The notes under the pieces: model-generated | The model's database searches: none | Told to the model about the DNA's origin: nothing | The model's input: only the letters and a program-made list of their open reading frames with translations | DNA from: Testudinibacter crocodili | GTDB taxonomy: Bacteria > Pseudomonadota > Gammaproteobacteria > Enterobacterales > Pasteurellaceae | Direction of reading: 5' to 3' | DNA length: 56,220 nt | NCBI GenBank assembly: GCA_006228005.1 | Contig: VDHG01000107.1 | Coordinates: forward strand, 1 to 56,220 | Shown here: positions 10,610-20,127 of the stretch, one piece after another | How the letters are laid out: each line of letters opens with the position of its first letter | Numbering within the stretch: the stretch's first letter is position 1 | Translations under genes and position numbers: made by a program

Positions 10610-12088
10610 ATGACATCAAGTGTAGAGTTATTGGTGAATGTAACGCCAAATGAAACCCGAATTGCGTTGCTCGACACCGGTGTACTGAAAGAAGTGCATA
10701 TCGAGCGTGAAGCTAAACGAGGATTGGTCGGCAATATTTATAAAGGGCGAGTGATGCGGGTGCTGCCCGGCATGCAATCGGCTTTTGTCGATATTGGCTT
10801 GGAAAAGGCGGCATTTTTGCACGCCTCCGATATTGTTTCACACACCGAATGTGTGGATGAATCCGAAAAGAAGCAGTTTGTAGTCAAAGATATTGGTGAA
10901 TTGGTGCGTGAAGGGCAGGATATTATCGTGCAGGTGGTGAAAGATCCGCTCGGCACCAAAGGCGCACGCTTAACCACGGATATTACCTTACCGTCACGTT
11001 ATTTGGTCTTTATGCCGGAAAACAGCCATGTTGGGGTGTCGCAGCGGATTGAAAGTGAAGAAGAGCGGTTGCGTTTAAAAGAGCTGGTCACCGACTATTG
11101 TGATGAATTGGGCGGCTTTATTGTGCGAACCGCTTCCGAGGGTTGCTCTGAGGAAGAGTTGAAACAGGACGCGCAATTTTTGAAACGCCTATGGCGTAAA
11201 GTGATGGAACGCAAAGGGAAATATCCGACTCGTTCAATGCTTTATGGCGAGCTGGCGCTGGCGCAGCGAGTGTTGCGTGATTTTGTCGGCACGCAAATCG
11301 ATTTGATTCGAATTGACTCGAAATTGACTTTTCAAGAAGTGGAAACGTTTAGCCAAGAGTTTATGCCGGAACTCACTGGACGCCTATCGCTTTATACCGG
11401 CAATCCGCCATTGTTTGATTTGTACGGGGTGGAAAATGCGATTCAGCGCGCGCTGGAAAAACGGGTAAATTTGAAGTCCGGTGGCTATTTGATTATCGAA
11501 CAAACCGAAGCGATGACCACGATTGATATCAATACCGGCGGTTTTGTTGGTCATCGTAATTTGGAAGAGACGATTTTTAATACCAATGTCGAAGCGACCC
11601 AAACCATTGCACAACAGCTACAACTGCGCAATCTGGGCGGCATTATCATTATTGATTTTATTGATATGCAAAGCGAAGAGCACCGCGAACGGGTGTTGCA
11701 GTCGTTGAACGAAGCGCTATCGCGTGATCGGGTCAAAACCAGCGTCAACGGCTTCACCCAACTGGGCTTGGTGGAAATGACCCGCAAACGCACCCGCGAA
11801 AGTTTGGAGCATGTGCTGTGCACCGAATGCCCGGCTTGCAAAGGGCGTGGCAGTCTGAAAACAGTGGAAACTGTCAGTTATGAAATTGTGCGAGAAATTG
11901 TGCGAATTCACCATCAATACGATAGTGAGCAATTTTTGGTGTATGCTTCAAGAGCGGTGGCGGATTACTTGATCAACGAAGAGGCGCACGGGATTTTGGC
12001 TGAGCTGGAAGTGTTTATCGGTAAACAGGTGCAGGTGAAAACCGAAGTGTTTTACAATCAAGAACAATTTGATGTTGTTATCATGTAG
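10610..12088 (+). CDS. rng: Ribonuclease G
   Basis: A 492-aa endoribonuclease of the RNase E/G family. An S1-like RNA-binding region runs from about residue 38 to 128 (GNIYKGRVMRVLPGMQSAFVDIGLEKAAFLH). The metal-binding aspartates lie in TTIDINTGGFVG and IIIIDFIDM. The zinc-link cysteines are in CTECPACKGRG, preceded by QLGLVEMTRKR. RNase G matures the 5' end of 16S rRNA and degrades some mRNAs. The length is that of RNase G, without the long C-terminal scaffold of RNase E. It is followed after 39 bases by tldD, as in E. coli relatives. Confidence 0.95.
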   Translation: MTSSVELLVNVTPNETRIALLDTGVLKEVHIEREAKRGLVGNIYKGRVMRVLPGMQSAFVDIGLEKAAFLHASDIVSHTECVDESEKKQFVVKDIGELVREGQDIIVQVVKDPLGTKGARLTTDITLPSRYLVFMPENSHVGVSQRIESEEERLRLKELVTDYCDELGGFIVRTASEGCSEEELKQDAQFLKRLWRKVMERKGKYPTRSMLYGELALAQRVLRDFVGTQIDLIRIDSKLTFQEVETFSQEFMPELTGRLSLYTGNPPLFDLYGVENAIQRALEKRVNLKSGGYLIIEQTEAMTTIDINTGGFVGHRNLEETIFNTNVEATQTIAQQLQLRNLGGIIIIDFIDMQSEEHRERVLQSLNEALSRDRVKTSVNGFTQLGLVEMTRKRTRESLEHVLCTECPACKGRGSLKTVETVSYEIVREIVRIHHQYDSEQFLVYASRAVADYLINEEAHGILAELEVFIGKQVQVKTEVFYNQEQFDVVIM

Positions 12089-12127
12089 ACAAACATCAAC
12101 CGACCCTAATAAAAATAAAGAGAAATT

Positions 12128-13573
12128 ATGTTAAGTAAAGTTTCAGCGTCCCTATTAGAACCAAGTCAACTTTCTATTACTCAGTTGGCGAATTTATTGG
12201 ATCATTTTTCCAGCCGGCAAATTGATTATGCCGATCTTTATTTTCAGTCTTCTATTGAGGAAAGCTGGTCATTGGAAGACGGCATTATCAAAGAGGGTGG
12301 TTTTCATATTGATCGTGGCGTTGGTGTCAGAGCGGTCAGCGGTGAGAAAACCGGTTTTGCTTATGCCGATCAAATCAGTGCGCCACAAGTGCTGCAATGT
12401 ATCGATGCGACAAAAGGCATTGCACAGGCTAGCAGTTCGCTGATCAAGCCGATCACCCTGCATTCGGTCAGCGCACCGATGCGCTATGCCGCACTTGACC
12501 CACTGCACAGCTTAAGCCGTGAAAAAAAGATCGAGCTGTTGCATTTGGTCAATCAAACCGCACGTGCCGAAGATTCGCGTGTTATTCAAGTTTCCGCCAG
12601 TTTAAATGCGCTTTATGAAGAAGTTTTAGTGGCGGCGACAGACGGTACGTTAGCGGCAGATATCCGTCCGTTGGTGCGTCTCTCAGTGTCGGTATTGGTC
12701 GAGCAGCAGGGCAAACGCGAAAGTGGCAGCGCCGGCGGTGGCGGTCGTTTTTCATTAGAATGGTTTTTACAGGACTATCAAGGCGTTAGTCGAGCGGTAT
12801 GGTTTACCAAAGAAGCTGTTCGTCAGGCGCTAGTGAAGCTAAGTGCGGTACAAGCGCCAGCCGGAATGATGCCGGTGGTGCTGGGGGCAGGCTGGCCGGG
12901 CGTGTTGCTGCATGAAGCCGTCGGGCATGGTTTGGAAGGTGATTTCAATCGCAAAAAATCCTCGCTGTTCAGTGGTAAAATCGGTGAATTAGTGACTTCG
13001 CCGCTGTGTACAATTGTGGATGATGGCACACTGGCGGATCGTCGCGGTTCTTTGACCATTGATGATGAAGGGGTGCCGACTCAGCGTAACGTATTAATCG
13101 AAAATGGTATTTTGCGTAACTATATGCAGGATAAAATGAACGCTCGTTTGATGGGCGTGGCACCAACCGGTAACGGGCGGCGTGAGTCTTACGCCCATCT
13201 GCCGATGCCACGCATGACCAACACTTATATGCTGGCAGGGCAAAGTAAATTTGAAGATCTGATAACCTCAGTAGAGCAAGGCATCTACGCACCGCACTTT
13301 GGTGGTGGGCAAGTGGATATCACCTCCGGCAAGTTCGTTTTTTCTGCTGCGGAAGCCTATTTAATTGAAAAAGGCAAAATCACCAAACCGGTGGTTGGCG
13401 CAACCCTAATCGGCAGTGGAATTGAAGTGATGCAAAATGTGTCGATGGTCGCTGACGAATCAGAGCTTGATCCGGGCATCGGCGTTTGTGGCAAAGAGGG
13501 ACAAAGCGTTCCGGTCGGTGTTGGGCAACCGGCGTTAAAAATTGAACAAATCACGGTCGGCGGTACAAATTAG
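12128..13573 (+). CDS. tldD: Metalloprotease TldD
   Basis: A 481-aa PmbA/TldD family protease. The zinc site is the HEAVGH motif in [14 protein letters not shown] near residue 260. Other landmarks are the N-terminal [19 protein letters not shown] and the C-terminal [32 protein letters not shown]. TldD with TldE/PmbA degrades unfolded peptides and matures microcin B17 or CcdA in E. coli. Length matches E. coli TldD (481 aa). The stop overlaps the end of the convergent helix-hairpin-helix gene by four bases. Confidence 0.96.
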   Translation: MLSKVSASLLEPSQLSITQLANLLDHFSSRQIDYADLYFQSSIEESWSLEDGIIKEGGFHIDRGVGVRAVSGEKTGFAYADQISAPQVLQCIDATKGIAQASSSLIKPITLHSVSAPMRYAALDPLHSLSREKKIELLHLVNQTARAEDSRVIQVSASLNALYEEVLVAATDGTLAADIRPLVRLSVSVLVEQQGKRESGSAGGGGRFSLEWFLQDYQGVSRAVWFTKEAVRQALVKLSAVQAPAGMMPVVLGAGWPGVLLHEAVGHGLEGDFNRKKSSLFSGKIGELVTSPLCTIVDDGTLADRRGSLTIDDEGVPTQRNVLIENGILRNYMQDKMNARLMGVAPTGNGRRESYAHLPMPRMTNTYMLAGQSKFEDLITSVEQGIYAPHFGGGQVDITSGKFVFSAAEAYLIEKGKITKPVVGATLIGSGIEVMQNVSMVADESELDPGIGVCGKEGQSVPVGVGQPALKIEQITVGGTN

Positions 13574-13806
13574 CTTTTGTACTTTGCTAAGGCAATTGCA
13601 GCGTCAATCGCTGCTTTTGCCTGAGGACTGTTTCTCCAACAACGGCTGCCAAGGGCTTCGCCGACTTGGCGGCAAATCTCTTCAGACCGCTCTTTGGCAA
13701 GCTGTTCAAACGAATCGATCCCAAGCGGCTCCAAGCGTTGGATAACGGTAGAGCCCACTCCTTTTAAGGCTAATAACTGTTCACGTTCTGTTGGGGTGAA
13801 TGGCAT
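13570..13806 (-). CDS. Small helix-hairpin-helix domain protein
   Basis: A 78-aa protein whose first half is a helix-hairpin-helix motif: [31 protein letters not shown], with the Gly-Val-Gly hairpin near residues 16-18. Such domains bind DNA non-specifically and occur alone or in repair proteins. The rest ([30 protein letters not shown]) resembles small 'pathogenicity locus'/Cdd1-type proteins, from memory only. It lies downstream of the TacT-like toxin gene on the same strand, 27 bases away, and converges on tldD. Function unknown. Confidence 0.7.
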   Translation of the reverse strand: MPFTPTEREQLLALKGVGSTVIQRLEPLGIDSFEQLAKERSEEICRQVGEALGSRCWRNSPQAKAAIDAAIALAKYKS

Positions 13807-13833
13807 AATATTCTCTTTCCGTTTTATGATAAA

Positions 13834-14334
13834 TTAAACGGTTTTGAAATTAAGCAGTGGATAAAACAGGGTATCTGTTTTATCCAACAAGGAGATAAAA
13901 CCGTAGTGTTGATAAAAACGGACTGCATTATCATCTTTTGCATCAACGAATAAAGCGTAGGCGCCTATTTCGCTATTTGCCGCTCGTTTTAAGGCATCAA
14001 TCAATAAAACACCGCCAAACCCTTGCCCGCGAAAGGGCTGATTGACGGCTAATCTACCCATTTTTATGCTCGGAATCGTTGGGTAGCGTGGCAATTTTTT
14101 CTTCATTTGCTGTGGGAGATCGCTCAAGCAAATACTATGCGCCGATAAGGTATAATAACCAATAATTTGATGCGTGGTGTTGGTCAAAATGAAACAGTTA
14201 GTCAATTTTCTTTTAATATCTTGTGTGACAAAATGTCGGAAATAATGCGTCAATGGTTCAGAGTCACAATCAAAACTATTTCGATCAAAGGTTGAATTTA
14301 ACGGAATAATACGATAGGTCTCAGTTGTCATCAT
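13834..14334 (-). CDS. GNAT toxin of a TacA/TacT-like pair
   Basis: A 166-aa GNAT acetyltransferase. Segments typical of TacT/AtaT-type toxins are FDCDSEPLTHYFRHFVTQDI, the beta-strand IIGYYTLSAHSI, the PTIPSIKMGRLAVNQPFRGQGFGGVLL acetyl-CoA loop (RxxGxG form RGQGFG near 103-108) and the C-terminal DDNAVRFYQHYGFISL. Toxins of this family acetylate the amino acid on charged tRNAs and block translation. The ATG directly follows the stop of the DUF1778 antitoxin gene with no spacer. Substrate specificity cannot be read from the sequence. Confidence 0.88.
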   Translation of the reverse strand: MMTTETYRIIPLNSTFDRNSFDCDSEPLTHYFRHFVTQDIKRKLTNCFILTNTTHQIIGYYTLSAHSICLSDLPQQMKKKLPRYPTIPSIKMGRLAVNQPFRGQGFGGVLLIDALKRAANSEIGAYALFVDAKDDNAVRFYQHYGFISLLDKTDTLFYPLLNFKTV

Positions 14335-14610
14335 TTATTTTTCCAATAAATGATGATGCTGTTCAAGCGCTTTTTCCATTGCTGAATTATGTGCTGGCGG
14401 TAAGAACAGCGCCTCAGCGAAACGAACCTGATCATTGATAGAAAGTTGCAAAACTTGAGTGTCAGTAATGGTTTTTTGCGCAGCAGACTGAACTGCGGTA
14501 ATGATAAAATCAGTCAGACTTCGTCCTTCTAACTGTGCTGCGTGTTTGATTAATATATGCAAATCCTTGCTGATTCTCGCTTCCAACCGTGCGCTATTGA
14601 TAGTCATCAT
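14335..14610 (-). CDS. DUF1778/TacA-like antitoxin
   Basis: A 91-aa antitoxin with an N-terminal ribbon-helix-helix (ARLEARISKDLHILIKHAAQLEGRSLTDFIITAV) and a toxin-binding tail (FAEALFLPPAHNSAMEKALEQ). Antitoxins of this type bind their own promoter and wrap the GNAT toxin. It directly precedes the toxin gene. The start is the first of two ATG codons after GGGG. Three copies of ATTATCC (plus-strand reading) lie over and upstream of the start. Confidence 0.88.
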   Translation of the reverse strand: MMTINSARLEARISKDLHILIKHAAQLEGRSLTDFIITAVQSAAQKTITDTQVLQLSINDQVRFAEALFLPPAHNSAMEKALEQHHHLLEK

Positions 14611-14658
14611 TATCCCCGCTATATTATCCTGTTCATTATTTTGTCTAAATTATTATCC
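14609..14658 (-). promoter_or_regulatory. Three direct repeats before the first toxin-antitoxin pair
   Basis: The 7-mer GGATAAT (minus-strand reading; ATTATCC on plus) occurs at 14609-14615, 14623-14629 and 14652-14658. The first overlaps the antitoxin start codon. Repeats at this position are plausible binding sites for the ribbon-helix-helix antitoxin, though they also resemble -10 elements. Confidence 0.4.
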
Positions 14659-14676
14659 GTCAATTTGCCGTACAAA

Positions 14677-14734
14677 GCAAGCCTAGCGATTTGTTGAGAT
14701 AACAGTTGCTTGCCGACACAAATCGTTTTATTTT
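14677..14734 (+). promoter_or_regulatory. Interleaved inverted repeats in the argD leader
   Basis: Stem A pairs GCAAGC (14677-14682) with GCTTGC (14708-14713). Stem B pairs CGATTTGT (14687-14694) with ACAAATCG (14718-14725) and is followed by TTTTATTTT. The two interleave, so they must be alternatives or form a pseudoknot. Stem B plus the T-rich tract resembles a terminator. It ends about 40 bases before the argD start. Confidence 0.4.
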
Positions 14735-14756
14735 AGACCCTAATTAACAGTAGTAA

Positions 14757-15974
<1,218 letters not shown>

Positions 15975-15992
15975 CGAACGCAGGGAATAAGC

Positions 15993-16030
15993 AAAGTGCG
16001 GTTTTGTGGTGTGAATAAACCGCACTTTGT
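15993..16030. terminator. Inverted USS pair between argD and mutT
   Basis: AAAGTGCGGTTT at 15993-16004 pairs with AAACCGCACTTT at 16017-16028, giving a 12-bp stem and 12-base loop. It lies between the convergent ends of argD and mutT and can serve as a terminator in both directions. Confidence 0.75.
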
Positions 16031-16058
16031 TATGATCTCTTTGTCTATAGCAGGATAA

Positions 16059-16490
16059 TCAATTCGGTTTCTCGCTCAATAGGCGTTCGATAATTTTCTT
16101 ATTTGCTGGTGGGAATTGCCCGCTGTCTAAAGCGTGTTGTTCAATCCAAAATCCGTCTTGTCCTTCACGACCAAAAGGTTGGTTTAGCCACTCTTCGATC
16201 AGGTAAAAACTGAGTTCGATCACTTTTTTCGGATATTCGAATTGAAAACGTTCGTAGAGTTCGGCTTTGATTACCATAATCCCGATCTCTTCTTCCAATT
16301 CACGTTGCAGCGCCTGTTCCGGGCTCTCATTGGTTTCGACTTTGCCACCGGGAAACTCCCAACTTTGGGCAAAATCTTTGCCCTCTAAGCGGCGCGTCAG
16401 AAAGATTTGTTGGAATTCGTTACGAATAATGCCGACAGCAACTTTGATCAGCGGTTTTTTGCTAACGGCTTTTTGAGTAAGTGCGGTCAT
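16059..16490 (-). CDS. mutT: 8-oxo-dGTP diphosphatase MutT
   Basis: A 143-aa Nudix hydrolase. The Nudix box runs from Gly49 (G-x5-E55-x7-R63-E64-L-x-E67-E68-x-G70) and is complete. MutT hydrolyses 8-oxo-dGTP to keep it out of DNA. The secA-mutT order matches E. coli. The USS ACCGCACTT overlaps the first codons (ATG ACC GCA CTT), so the uptake signal encodes the N terminus Thr-Ala-Leu. An AGGA site precedes the ATG. A 9-bp hairpin separates it from secA. Confidence 0.92.
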   Translation of the reverse strand: MTALTQKAVSKKPLIKVAVGIIRNEFQQIFLTRRLEGKDFAQSWEFPGGKVETNESPEQALQRELEEEIGIMVIKAELYERFQFEYPKKVIELSFYLIEEWLNQPFGREGQDGFWIEQHALDSGQFPPANKKIIERLLSEKPN

Positions 16491-16508
16491 GGTTTTCCTA
16501 TGTTCTTA

Positions 16509-16542
16509 GCCCGACCAAGGCTATTTAGCAAAGTGGTCGGGC
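16509..16542 (-). other. Hairpin between secA and mutT
   Basis: GCCCGACCA (16509-16517) pairs with TGGTCGGGC (16534-16542), a perfect 9-bp stem with a 16-base loop. No T-run follows on either strand, so it may reduce read-through or protect the mRNA end rather than terminate. Confidence 0.5.
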
Positions 16543-16552
16543 ATTGATCGAG

Positions 16553-19249
16553 TTACTTAATTTTACCGTGGCAATATTTATATTTCTTGCCCGAACCACA
16601 AGGGCAAGGCGCATTACGGCTGACTTTCGGCATCTCATCCGTGTCCGCAGTTTCGCCCTGCTGTTCACCATTTTGGTGGTATTGCAACGCAGCAGCCTGA
16701 CGCTCGGCAGCTTCACGGCGCAAGCGCTCGGCTTCTTCCACCTCTTCTTGCGTGCGCACCTGCACTTTACTCAAGGTGCTAATCACGGTCAGTTTCAAGG
16801 TGTCCAGCATTTCGGTAAACATCTGGAACGACTCTTTTTTGTATTCTTGCTTCGGATCTTTTTGCGCATAGCCACGCAGATGAATCCCACGGCGCAGGTG
16901 ATCCATTGCCGCCAAATGCTCTTTCCACAATTCGTCCAGAATTTGCAGCATCAAGCCTTTTTCAAATGAACGCATATTCTCAGCACCGACCATTTCTTCC
17001 TTGCGTTTATGCTCGTTGATCGCAGCTTCCAGAATACGTTCGCGCAGGTTCTCTTCATGCAGGTGGTTATCTTCCTCCAGCCATTTATTGAGTGGTAAAC
17101 TCAGGGCAAAGTCGTTTTGCAGACGGGTTTCCAAGCCCTCCACATTCCATTGCTCTTCCAACGATTGTGGTGGAATGTACTGATCGATAACGCTGTTGAA
17201 CACGTCTTCACGAATCACATTGATGGTTTCGGAAATATCTTGGTGATCGAGCAAATCATTGCGCTGTGCATAAATAGCATGGCGCTGATCATTGGCAACA
17301 TCATCGAATTGCAACAGATTTTTACGCCCGTCAAAGTTGTGCGCTTCCACTTTCGCTTGTGCGCTAGCGATCACTTTTGCCAATAATTTGGATTCCATCG
17401 CTTCGCCCGGCTCGCTGAAGGCTTTACGCATCATATTCAATTTGCCTTCGTTGAGGTAAATCCGCATTAAGGCATCGTCTAACGACAAATAGAAACGGGA
17501 AGAACCCGGATCGCCTTGGCGCCCAGAACGACCACGCAACTGATTGTCGATACGACGTGATTCATGGCGTTCGGTGCCGATAATGTGCAGCCCCCCGGCA
17601 TCCATTACGATTTTATTTCGTTCTTTCCAATCGGCTTTGATTTTGGCGATTTGCTCTTCGCTCGGATTATCTAACTTAGCGATTTCGGCACGCCAGTTAC
17701 CGCCCAACACAATGTCGGTGCCGCGCCCCGCCATATTGGTGGCGATGGTGACTGCGCCCGGCACGCCCGCATCGGCGACAATTTCCGCTTCCTGCGCATG
17801 GAATTTGGCGTTCAATACGTTATGTTTAATCCCGGCTTTGGTTAAGGTGTTCGACAGCAATTCAGATTTTTCGATCGAGATTGTACCAACCAGCACCGGC
17901 TGCTGCCGAGAGATGGCTTCTTTGATGTCTTGGACAATCGCATTGAATTTGTCTTCTTCGTTTTTGTACATCAAATCGGTACGGTCATCGCGGATCATCG
18001 GCTGGTTGGTTGGTACTACAATAGTTTCTAAGCCATAAATTTGTTGAAATTCAAAGGCCTCAGTGTCTGCGGTACCGGTCATGCCGGCTAATTTTTCGTA
18101 TAAACGGAAATAGTTTTGGTAAGTAATCGACGCAGTCGTCTGATTTTCACTCTGAATTTTAACGTTTTCTTTGGCTTCAATTGCTTGGTGCAAACCTTCA
18201 GACCAACGGCGTCCCTGCATCGTACGTCCGGTATGTTCGTCAACAATGACGATTTCGCCGTCTTTAACGATATAATCGACATTGCGTTCAAATAGTGTAT
18301 GCGCGCGCAATGCCGCATACACGTGGTGCAGCAAAGTTACCCTTGATGGTGAATAGAGCGAGTCTCCTTCTTTCATCAATCCGGCTTCGGTTAACAAATT
18401 TTCGATTTTCTCTTGTCCGCGCTCGGTTAAAAATGCCTGTTTGTTTTTCAGATCTAGCGTGTAATCTCCACTGCCTTGATACTCTTCACTGTCTTCTTTT
18501 TCTTGGAATACTAATTTGGGAATCAGTTTATCAATCGCAATATAAAGTTCAGAGCTGTCTTCCGCTTGACCGGAAATAATCAGCGGAGTACGGGCTTCAT
18601 CGATTAAAATTGAATCGACTTCATCGACCAACGCATAATACAGCGGGCGTTGAAAGCGATCGTCTGGTGAATGCGCCAGGTTATCACGCAGGTAATCAAA
18701 ACCCAGCTCGCTGTTGGTGGCATAGGTCACATCGGCGGCATAGGCAGCACGTTTTTGCTCATGGGATAATCCCGGAATATTGACACCGACGGTCATACCT
18801 AAAAATTCGAATAACGGACGGTTGGTGTCCGCATCGCGGCGCGCCAAGTAGTCATTGACCGTCACCACATGCACGCCACGACCGGTCAGGGCGTTGAGGT
18901 AGCAAGGCAGAGTGGCAGTTAGGGTTTTACCTTCACCGGTGCGCATTTCGGCAATCGAGCGATCATTTAAGATCATGCCACCGAGCAATTGCACATCAAA
19001 TGGACGCATACCCAAGGTGCGCTGGCAAGCTTCACGCACGGTAGCAAAGGCTTCCGGCAGAATTTTTTCTAGGCTTTCGCCTTTTTCCAAGCGCGCTTTG
19101 AATTCGTCGGTTTTGCCTTTTAATTGTTCGTCGGTCAGCGCTTGGTATTCGGCTTCCAATTGGTTGATTTGGTGGACACGTTTGTTCAGGCGACGTAACA
19201 CGCGATCGTTACGGCTGCCGAATAATTTGGTTGCAATAGTTCTTAACAT
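16553..19249 (-). CDS. secA: Preprotein translocase ATPase SecA
   Basis: An 898-aa motor that drives preproteins through SecYEG. Visible landmarks are Walker A in [14 protein letters not shown] near 105, [19 protein letters not shown] near 210 (Walker B), [14 protein letters not shown] near 505, and the C-terminal zinc-binding tail [15 protein letters not shown], which binds SecB. Length is as in E. coli (901 aa). It lies downstream of secM, 100 bases from its stop, and is followed by mutT. The Shine-Dalgarno (GAAG, eight bases before ATG) is weak, which fits control by SecM-dependent unmasking. Confidence 0.98.
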   Translation of the reverse strand: MLRTIATKLFGSRNDRVLRRLNKRVHQINQLEAEYQALTDEQLKGKTDEFKARLEKGESLEKILPEAFATVREACQRTLGMRPFDVQLLGGMILNDRSIAEMRTGEGKTLTATLPCYLNALTGRGVHVVTVNDYLARRDADTNRPLFEFLGMTVGVNIPGLSHEQKRAAYAADVTYATNSELGFDYLRDNLAHSPDDRFQRPLYYALVDEVDSILIDEARTPLIISGQAEDSSELYIAIDKLIPKLVFQEKEDSEEYQGSGDYTLDLKNKQAFLTERGQEKIENLLTEAGLMKEGDSLYSPSRVTLLHHVYAALRAHTLFERNVDYIVKDGEIVIVDEHTGRTMQGRRWSEGLHQAIEAKENVKIQSENQTTASITYQNYFRLYEKLAGMTGTADTEAFEFQQIYGLETIVVPTNQPMIRDDRTDLMYKNEEDKFNAIVQDIKEAISRQQPVLVGTISIEKSELLSNTLTKAGIKHNVLNAKFHAQEAEIVADAGVPGAVTIATNMAGRGTDIVLGGNWRAEIAKLDNPSEEQIAKIKADWKERNKIVMDAGGLHIIGTERHESRRIDNQLRGRSGRQGDPGSSRFYLSLDDALMRIYLNEGKLNMMRKAFSEPGEAMESKLLAKVIASAQAKVEAHNFDGRKNLLQFDDVANDQRHAIYAQRNDLLDHQDISETINVIREDVFNSVIDQYIPPQSLEEQWNVEGLETRLQNDFALSLPLNKWLEEDNHLHEENLRERILEAAINEHKRKEEMVGAENMRSFEKGLMLQILDELWKEHLAAMDHLRRGIHLRGYAQKDPKQEYKKESFQMFTEMLDTLKLTVISTLSKVQVRTQEEVEEAERLRREAAERQAAALQYHQNGEQQGETADTDEMPKVSRNAPCPCGSGKKYKYCHGKIK

Positions 19250-19281
19250 ATTTTTATCTTCATCAAAGGAGTCATTAATCG

Positions 19282-19297
19282 GTTTGCAGTTGCAAAC
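19282..19297 (-). promoter_or_regulatory. Small hairpin in the secM-secA gap
   Basis: Read on the minus strand, GTTTGC-AACT-GCAAAC forms a 6-bp stem about 35-50 bases before the secA start. A second GTTTGC lies in the last SecM codons (19360-19365) and could compete for the same GCAAAC. In E. coli a secM-secA mRNA helix hides the secA ribosome binding site; whether this hairpin plays that part is inference. Confidence 0.4.
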
Positions 19298-19349
19298 GAG
19301 AATCTTATTTCACCGCCGTTACTCAGGTTAAAGTGCGGTTTGTTGCGGA

Positions 19350-19676
19350 TTAGACAGCAGCAAACGGACCGGCTCGAATCGGCGGTAAAGATTCGGAAAG
19401 AGAAGAGATAACAACAAAAAGTGCGGTTTGTGGCGCGAGTGTAGTTGTCGGAACGGCTTGTTGCGGTTCTGGTTGATATTGTGGTTGTTGATAAAAAGCG
19501 CTTTGGATTTGCCGAGTTTGTGTCGTCTGTTGAATTTGCTGGTAGGCTTGATTATCGTTTTGCTGGGTTGGGTTGCCAGCTGCACTGACCGGCACGGCTA
19601 AAATCGCAATAATTCCCAACAGGAATTGCGACCAAAAGTGCGGTTTACGGTGACGGTATGCGTGCAACAAGTTCAT
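19350..19676 (-). CDS. secM: SecM-like secretion monitor with PPIRAGP arrest motif
   Basis: A 108-aa secreted protein directly upstream of secA. Residues 1-32 are a signal peptide (hydrophobic FLLGIIAILAVPV, cut after VSAA), then comes a Gln-rich linker. Residues 98-104 are PPIRAGP, four residues before the stop, exactly the distance of Pro166 from the end of E. coli SecM (GIRAGP). The E. coli upstream contacts Phe150, Trp155 and Ile156 are not conserved at the same spacing. I recall a short SecM arrest peptide of Mannheimia succiniciproducens, HPPIRGSP, which this resembles. It should stall its own ribosome until pulled by the Sec machinery, raising secA translation. Two USS lie inside the gene and one just past its stop. 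Confidence 0.85.
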   Translation of the reverse strand: MNLLHAYRHRKPHFWSQFLLGIIAILAVPVSAAGNPTQQNDNQAYQQIQQTTQTRQIQSAFYQQPQYQPEPQQAVPTTTLAPQTALFVVISSLSESLPPIRAGPFAAV

Positions 19677-19724
19677 CAGTGATTAATGCCTTCGGCGACA
19701 TGCGCTTATTTAAAATGCTGTGCT

Positions 19725-19753
19725 ATTATAGAGCATCGTCGGCAGAATGTCAT
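19725..19753 (-). promoter_or_regulatory. Probable promoter of secM-secA-mutT
   Basis: On the minus strand ATGACA (-35, 5 of 6 matches) and TATAAT (-10, perfect) are separated by 17 bases. The -10 lies about 50 bases before the secM start. Confidence 0.7.
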
Positions 19754-19818
19754 ACATCAAATCCGGCAGATACTGTTCATTCACACATAAATAGGGGCGA
19801 ATCTCCGCAAAACAAGCC

Positions 19819-20127
19819 ATGCGTTATAATAAAATGAAAAATATCACCGATATTGTCGAGAAAAGTCCATTGGCGGAAATTGCACGGCGCAGTCTACTGT
19901 TGGGCGATCTGAACCGCACTTTGCAACAATGCTTTCCACCAGAGTTTAAAGGGCGTTTCCGAGTGGCGAATATTCGCGATGAGGTGTTGTATTGTGAAGT
20001 GCAAAATGCAACGTTGCGACAAGGGATTCTGTTTCGTCAGGCAGAGTTACTAGCGTTGGTGCAGCAAGCATTTCCTGCGGTCAAACGGCTGGTGTTTAAT
20101 ATTAATCCTGAATTAATGGTGCTTTGA
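19819..20127 (+). CDS. DciA-like (DUF721) protein
   Basis: A 102-aa protein with the DUF721/DciA pattern: NRTLQQCFPPEFKGRFRVANIRDEVLYCEVQNATLRQGILFRQAELLALVQQ. The domain resembles KH folds and binds nucleic acid. DciA is the ancestral loader of the replicative helicase DnaB in bacteria that lack DnaC-type loaders; whether this short gammaproteobacterial form does that is unproven. It is divergent from secM and converges on dam, overlapping its 3' end by 26 bases. An internal ATG at 19834 is an alternative start. A USS is present in the coding region. Confidence 0.65.
   Translation: MRYNKMKNITDIVEKSPLAEIARRSLLLGDLNRTLQQCFPPEFKGRFRVANIRDEVLYCEVQNATLRQGILFRQAELLALVQQAFPAVKRLVFNINPELMVL

Noticed and set aside
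19328-19585. 85-aa frame overlapping secM in another frame
   Set aside because: It lacks a signal peptide or known family and overlaps secM, which has both a signal peptide and an arrest motif.
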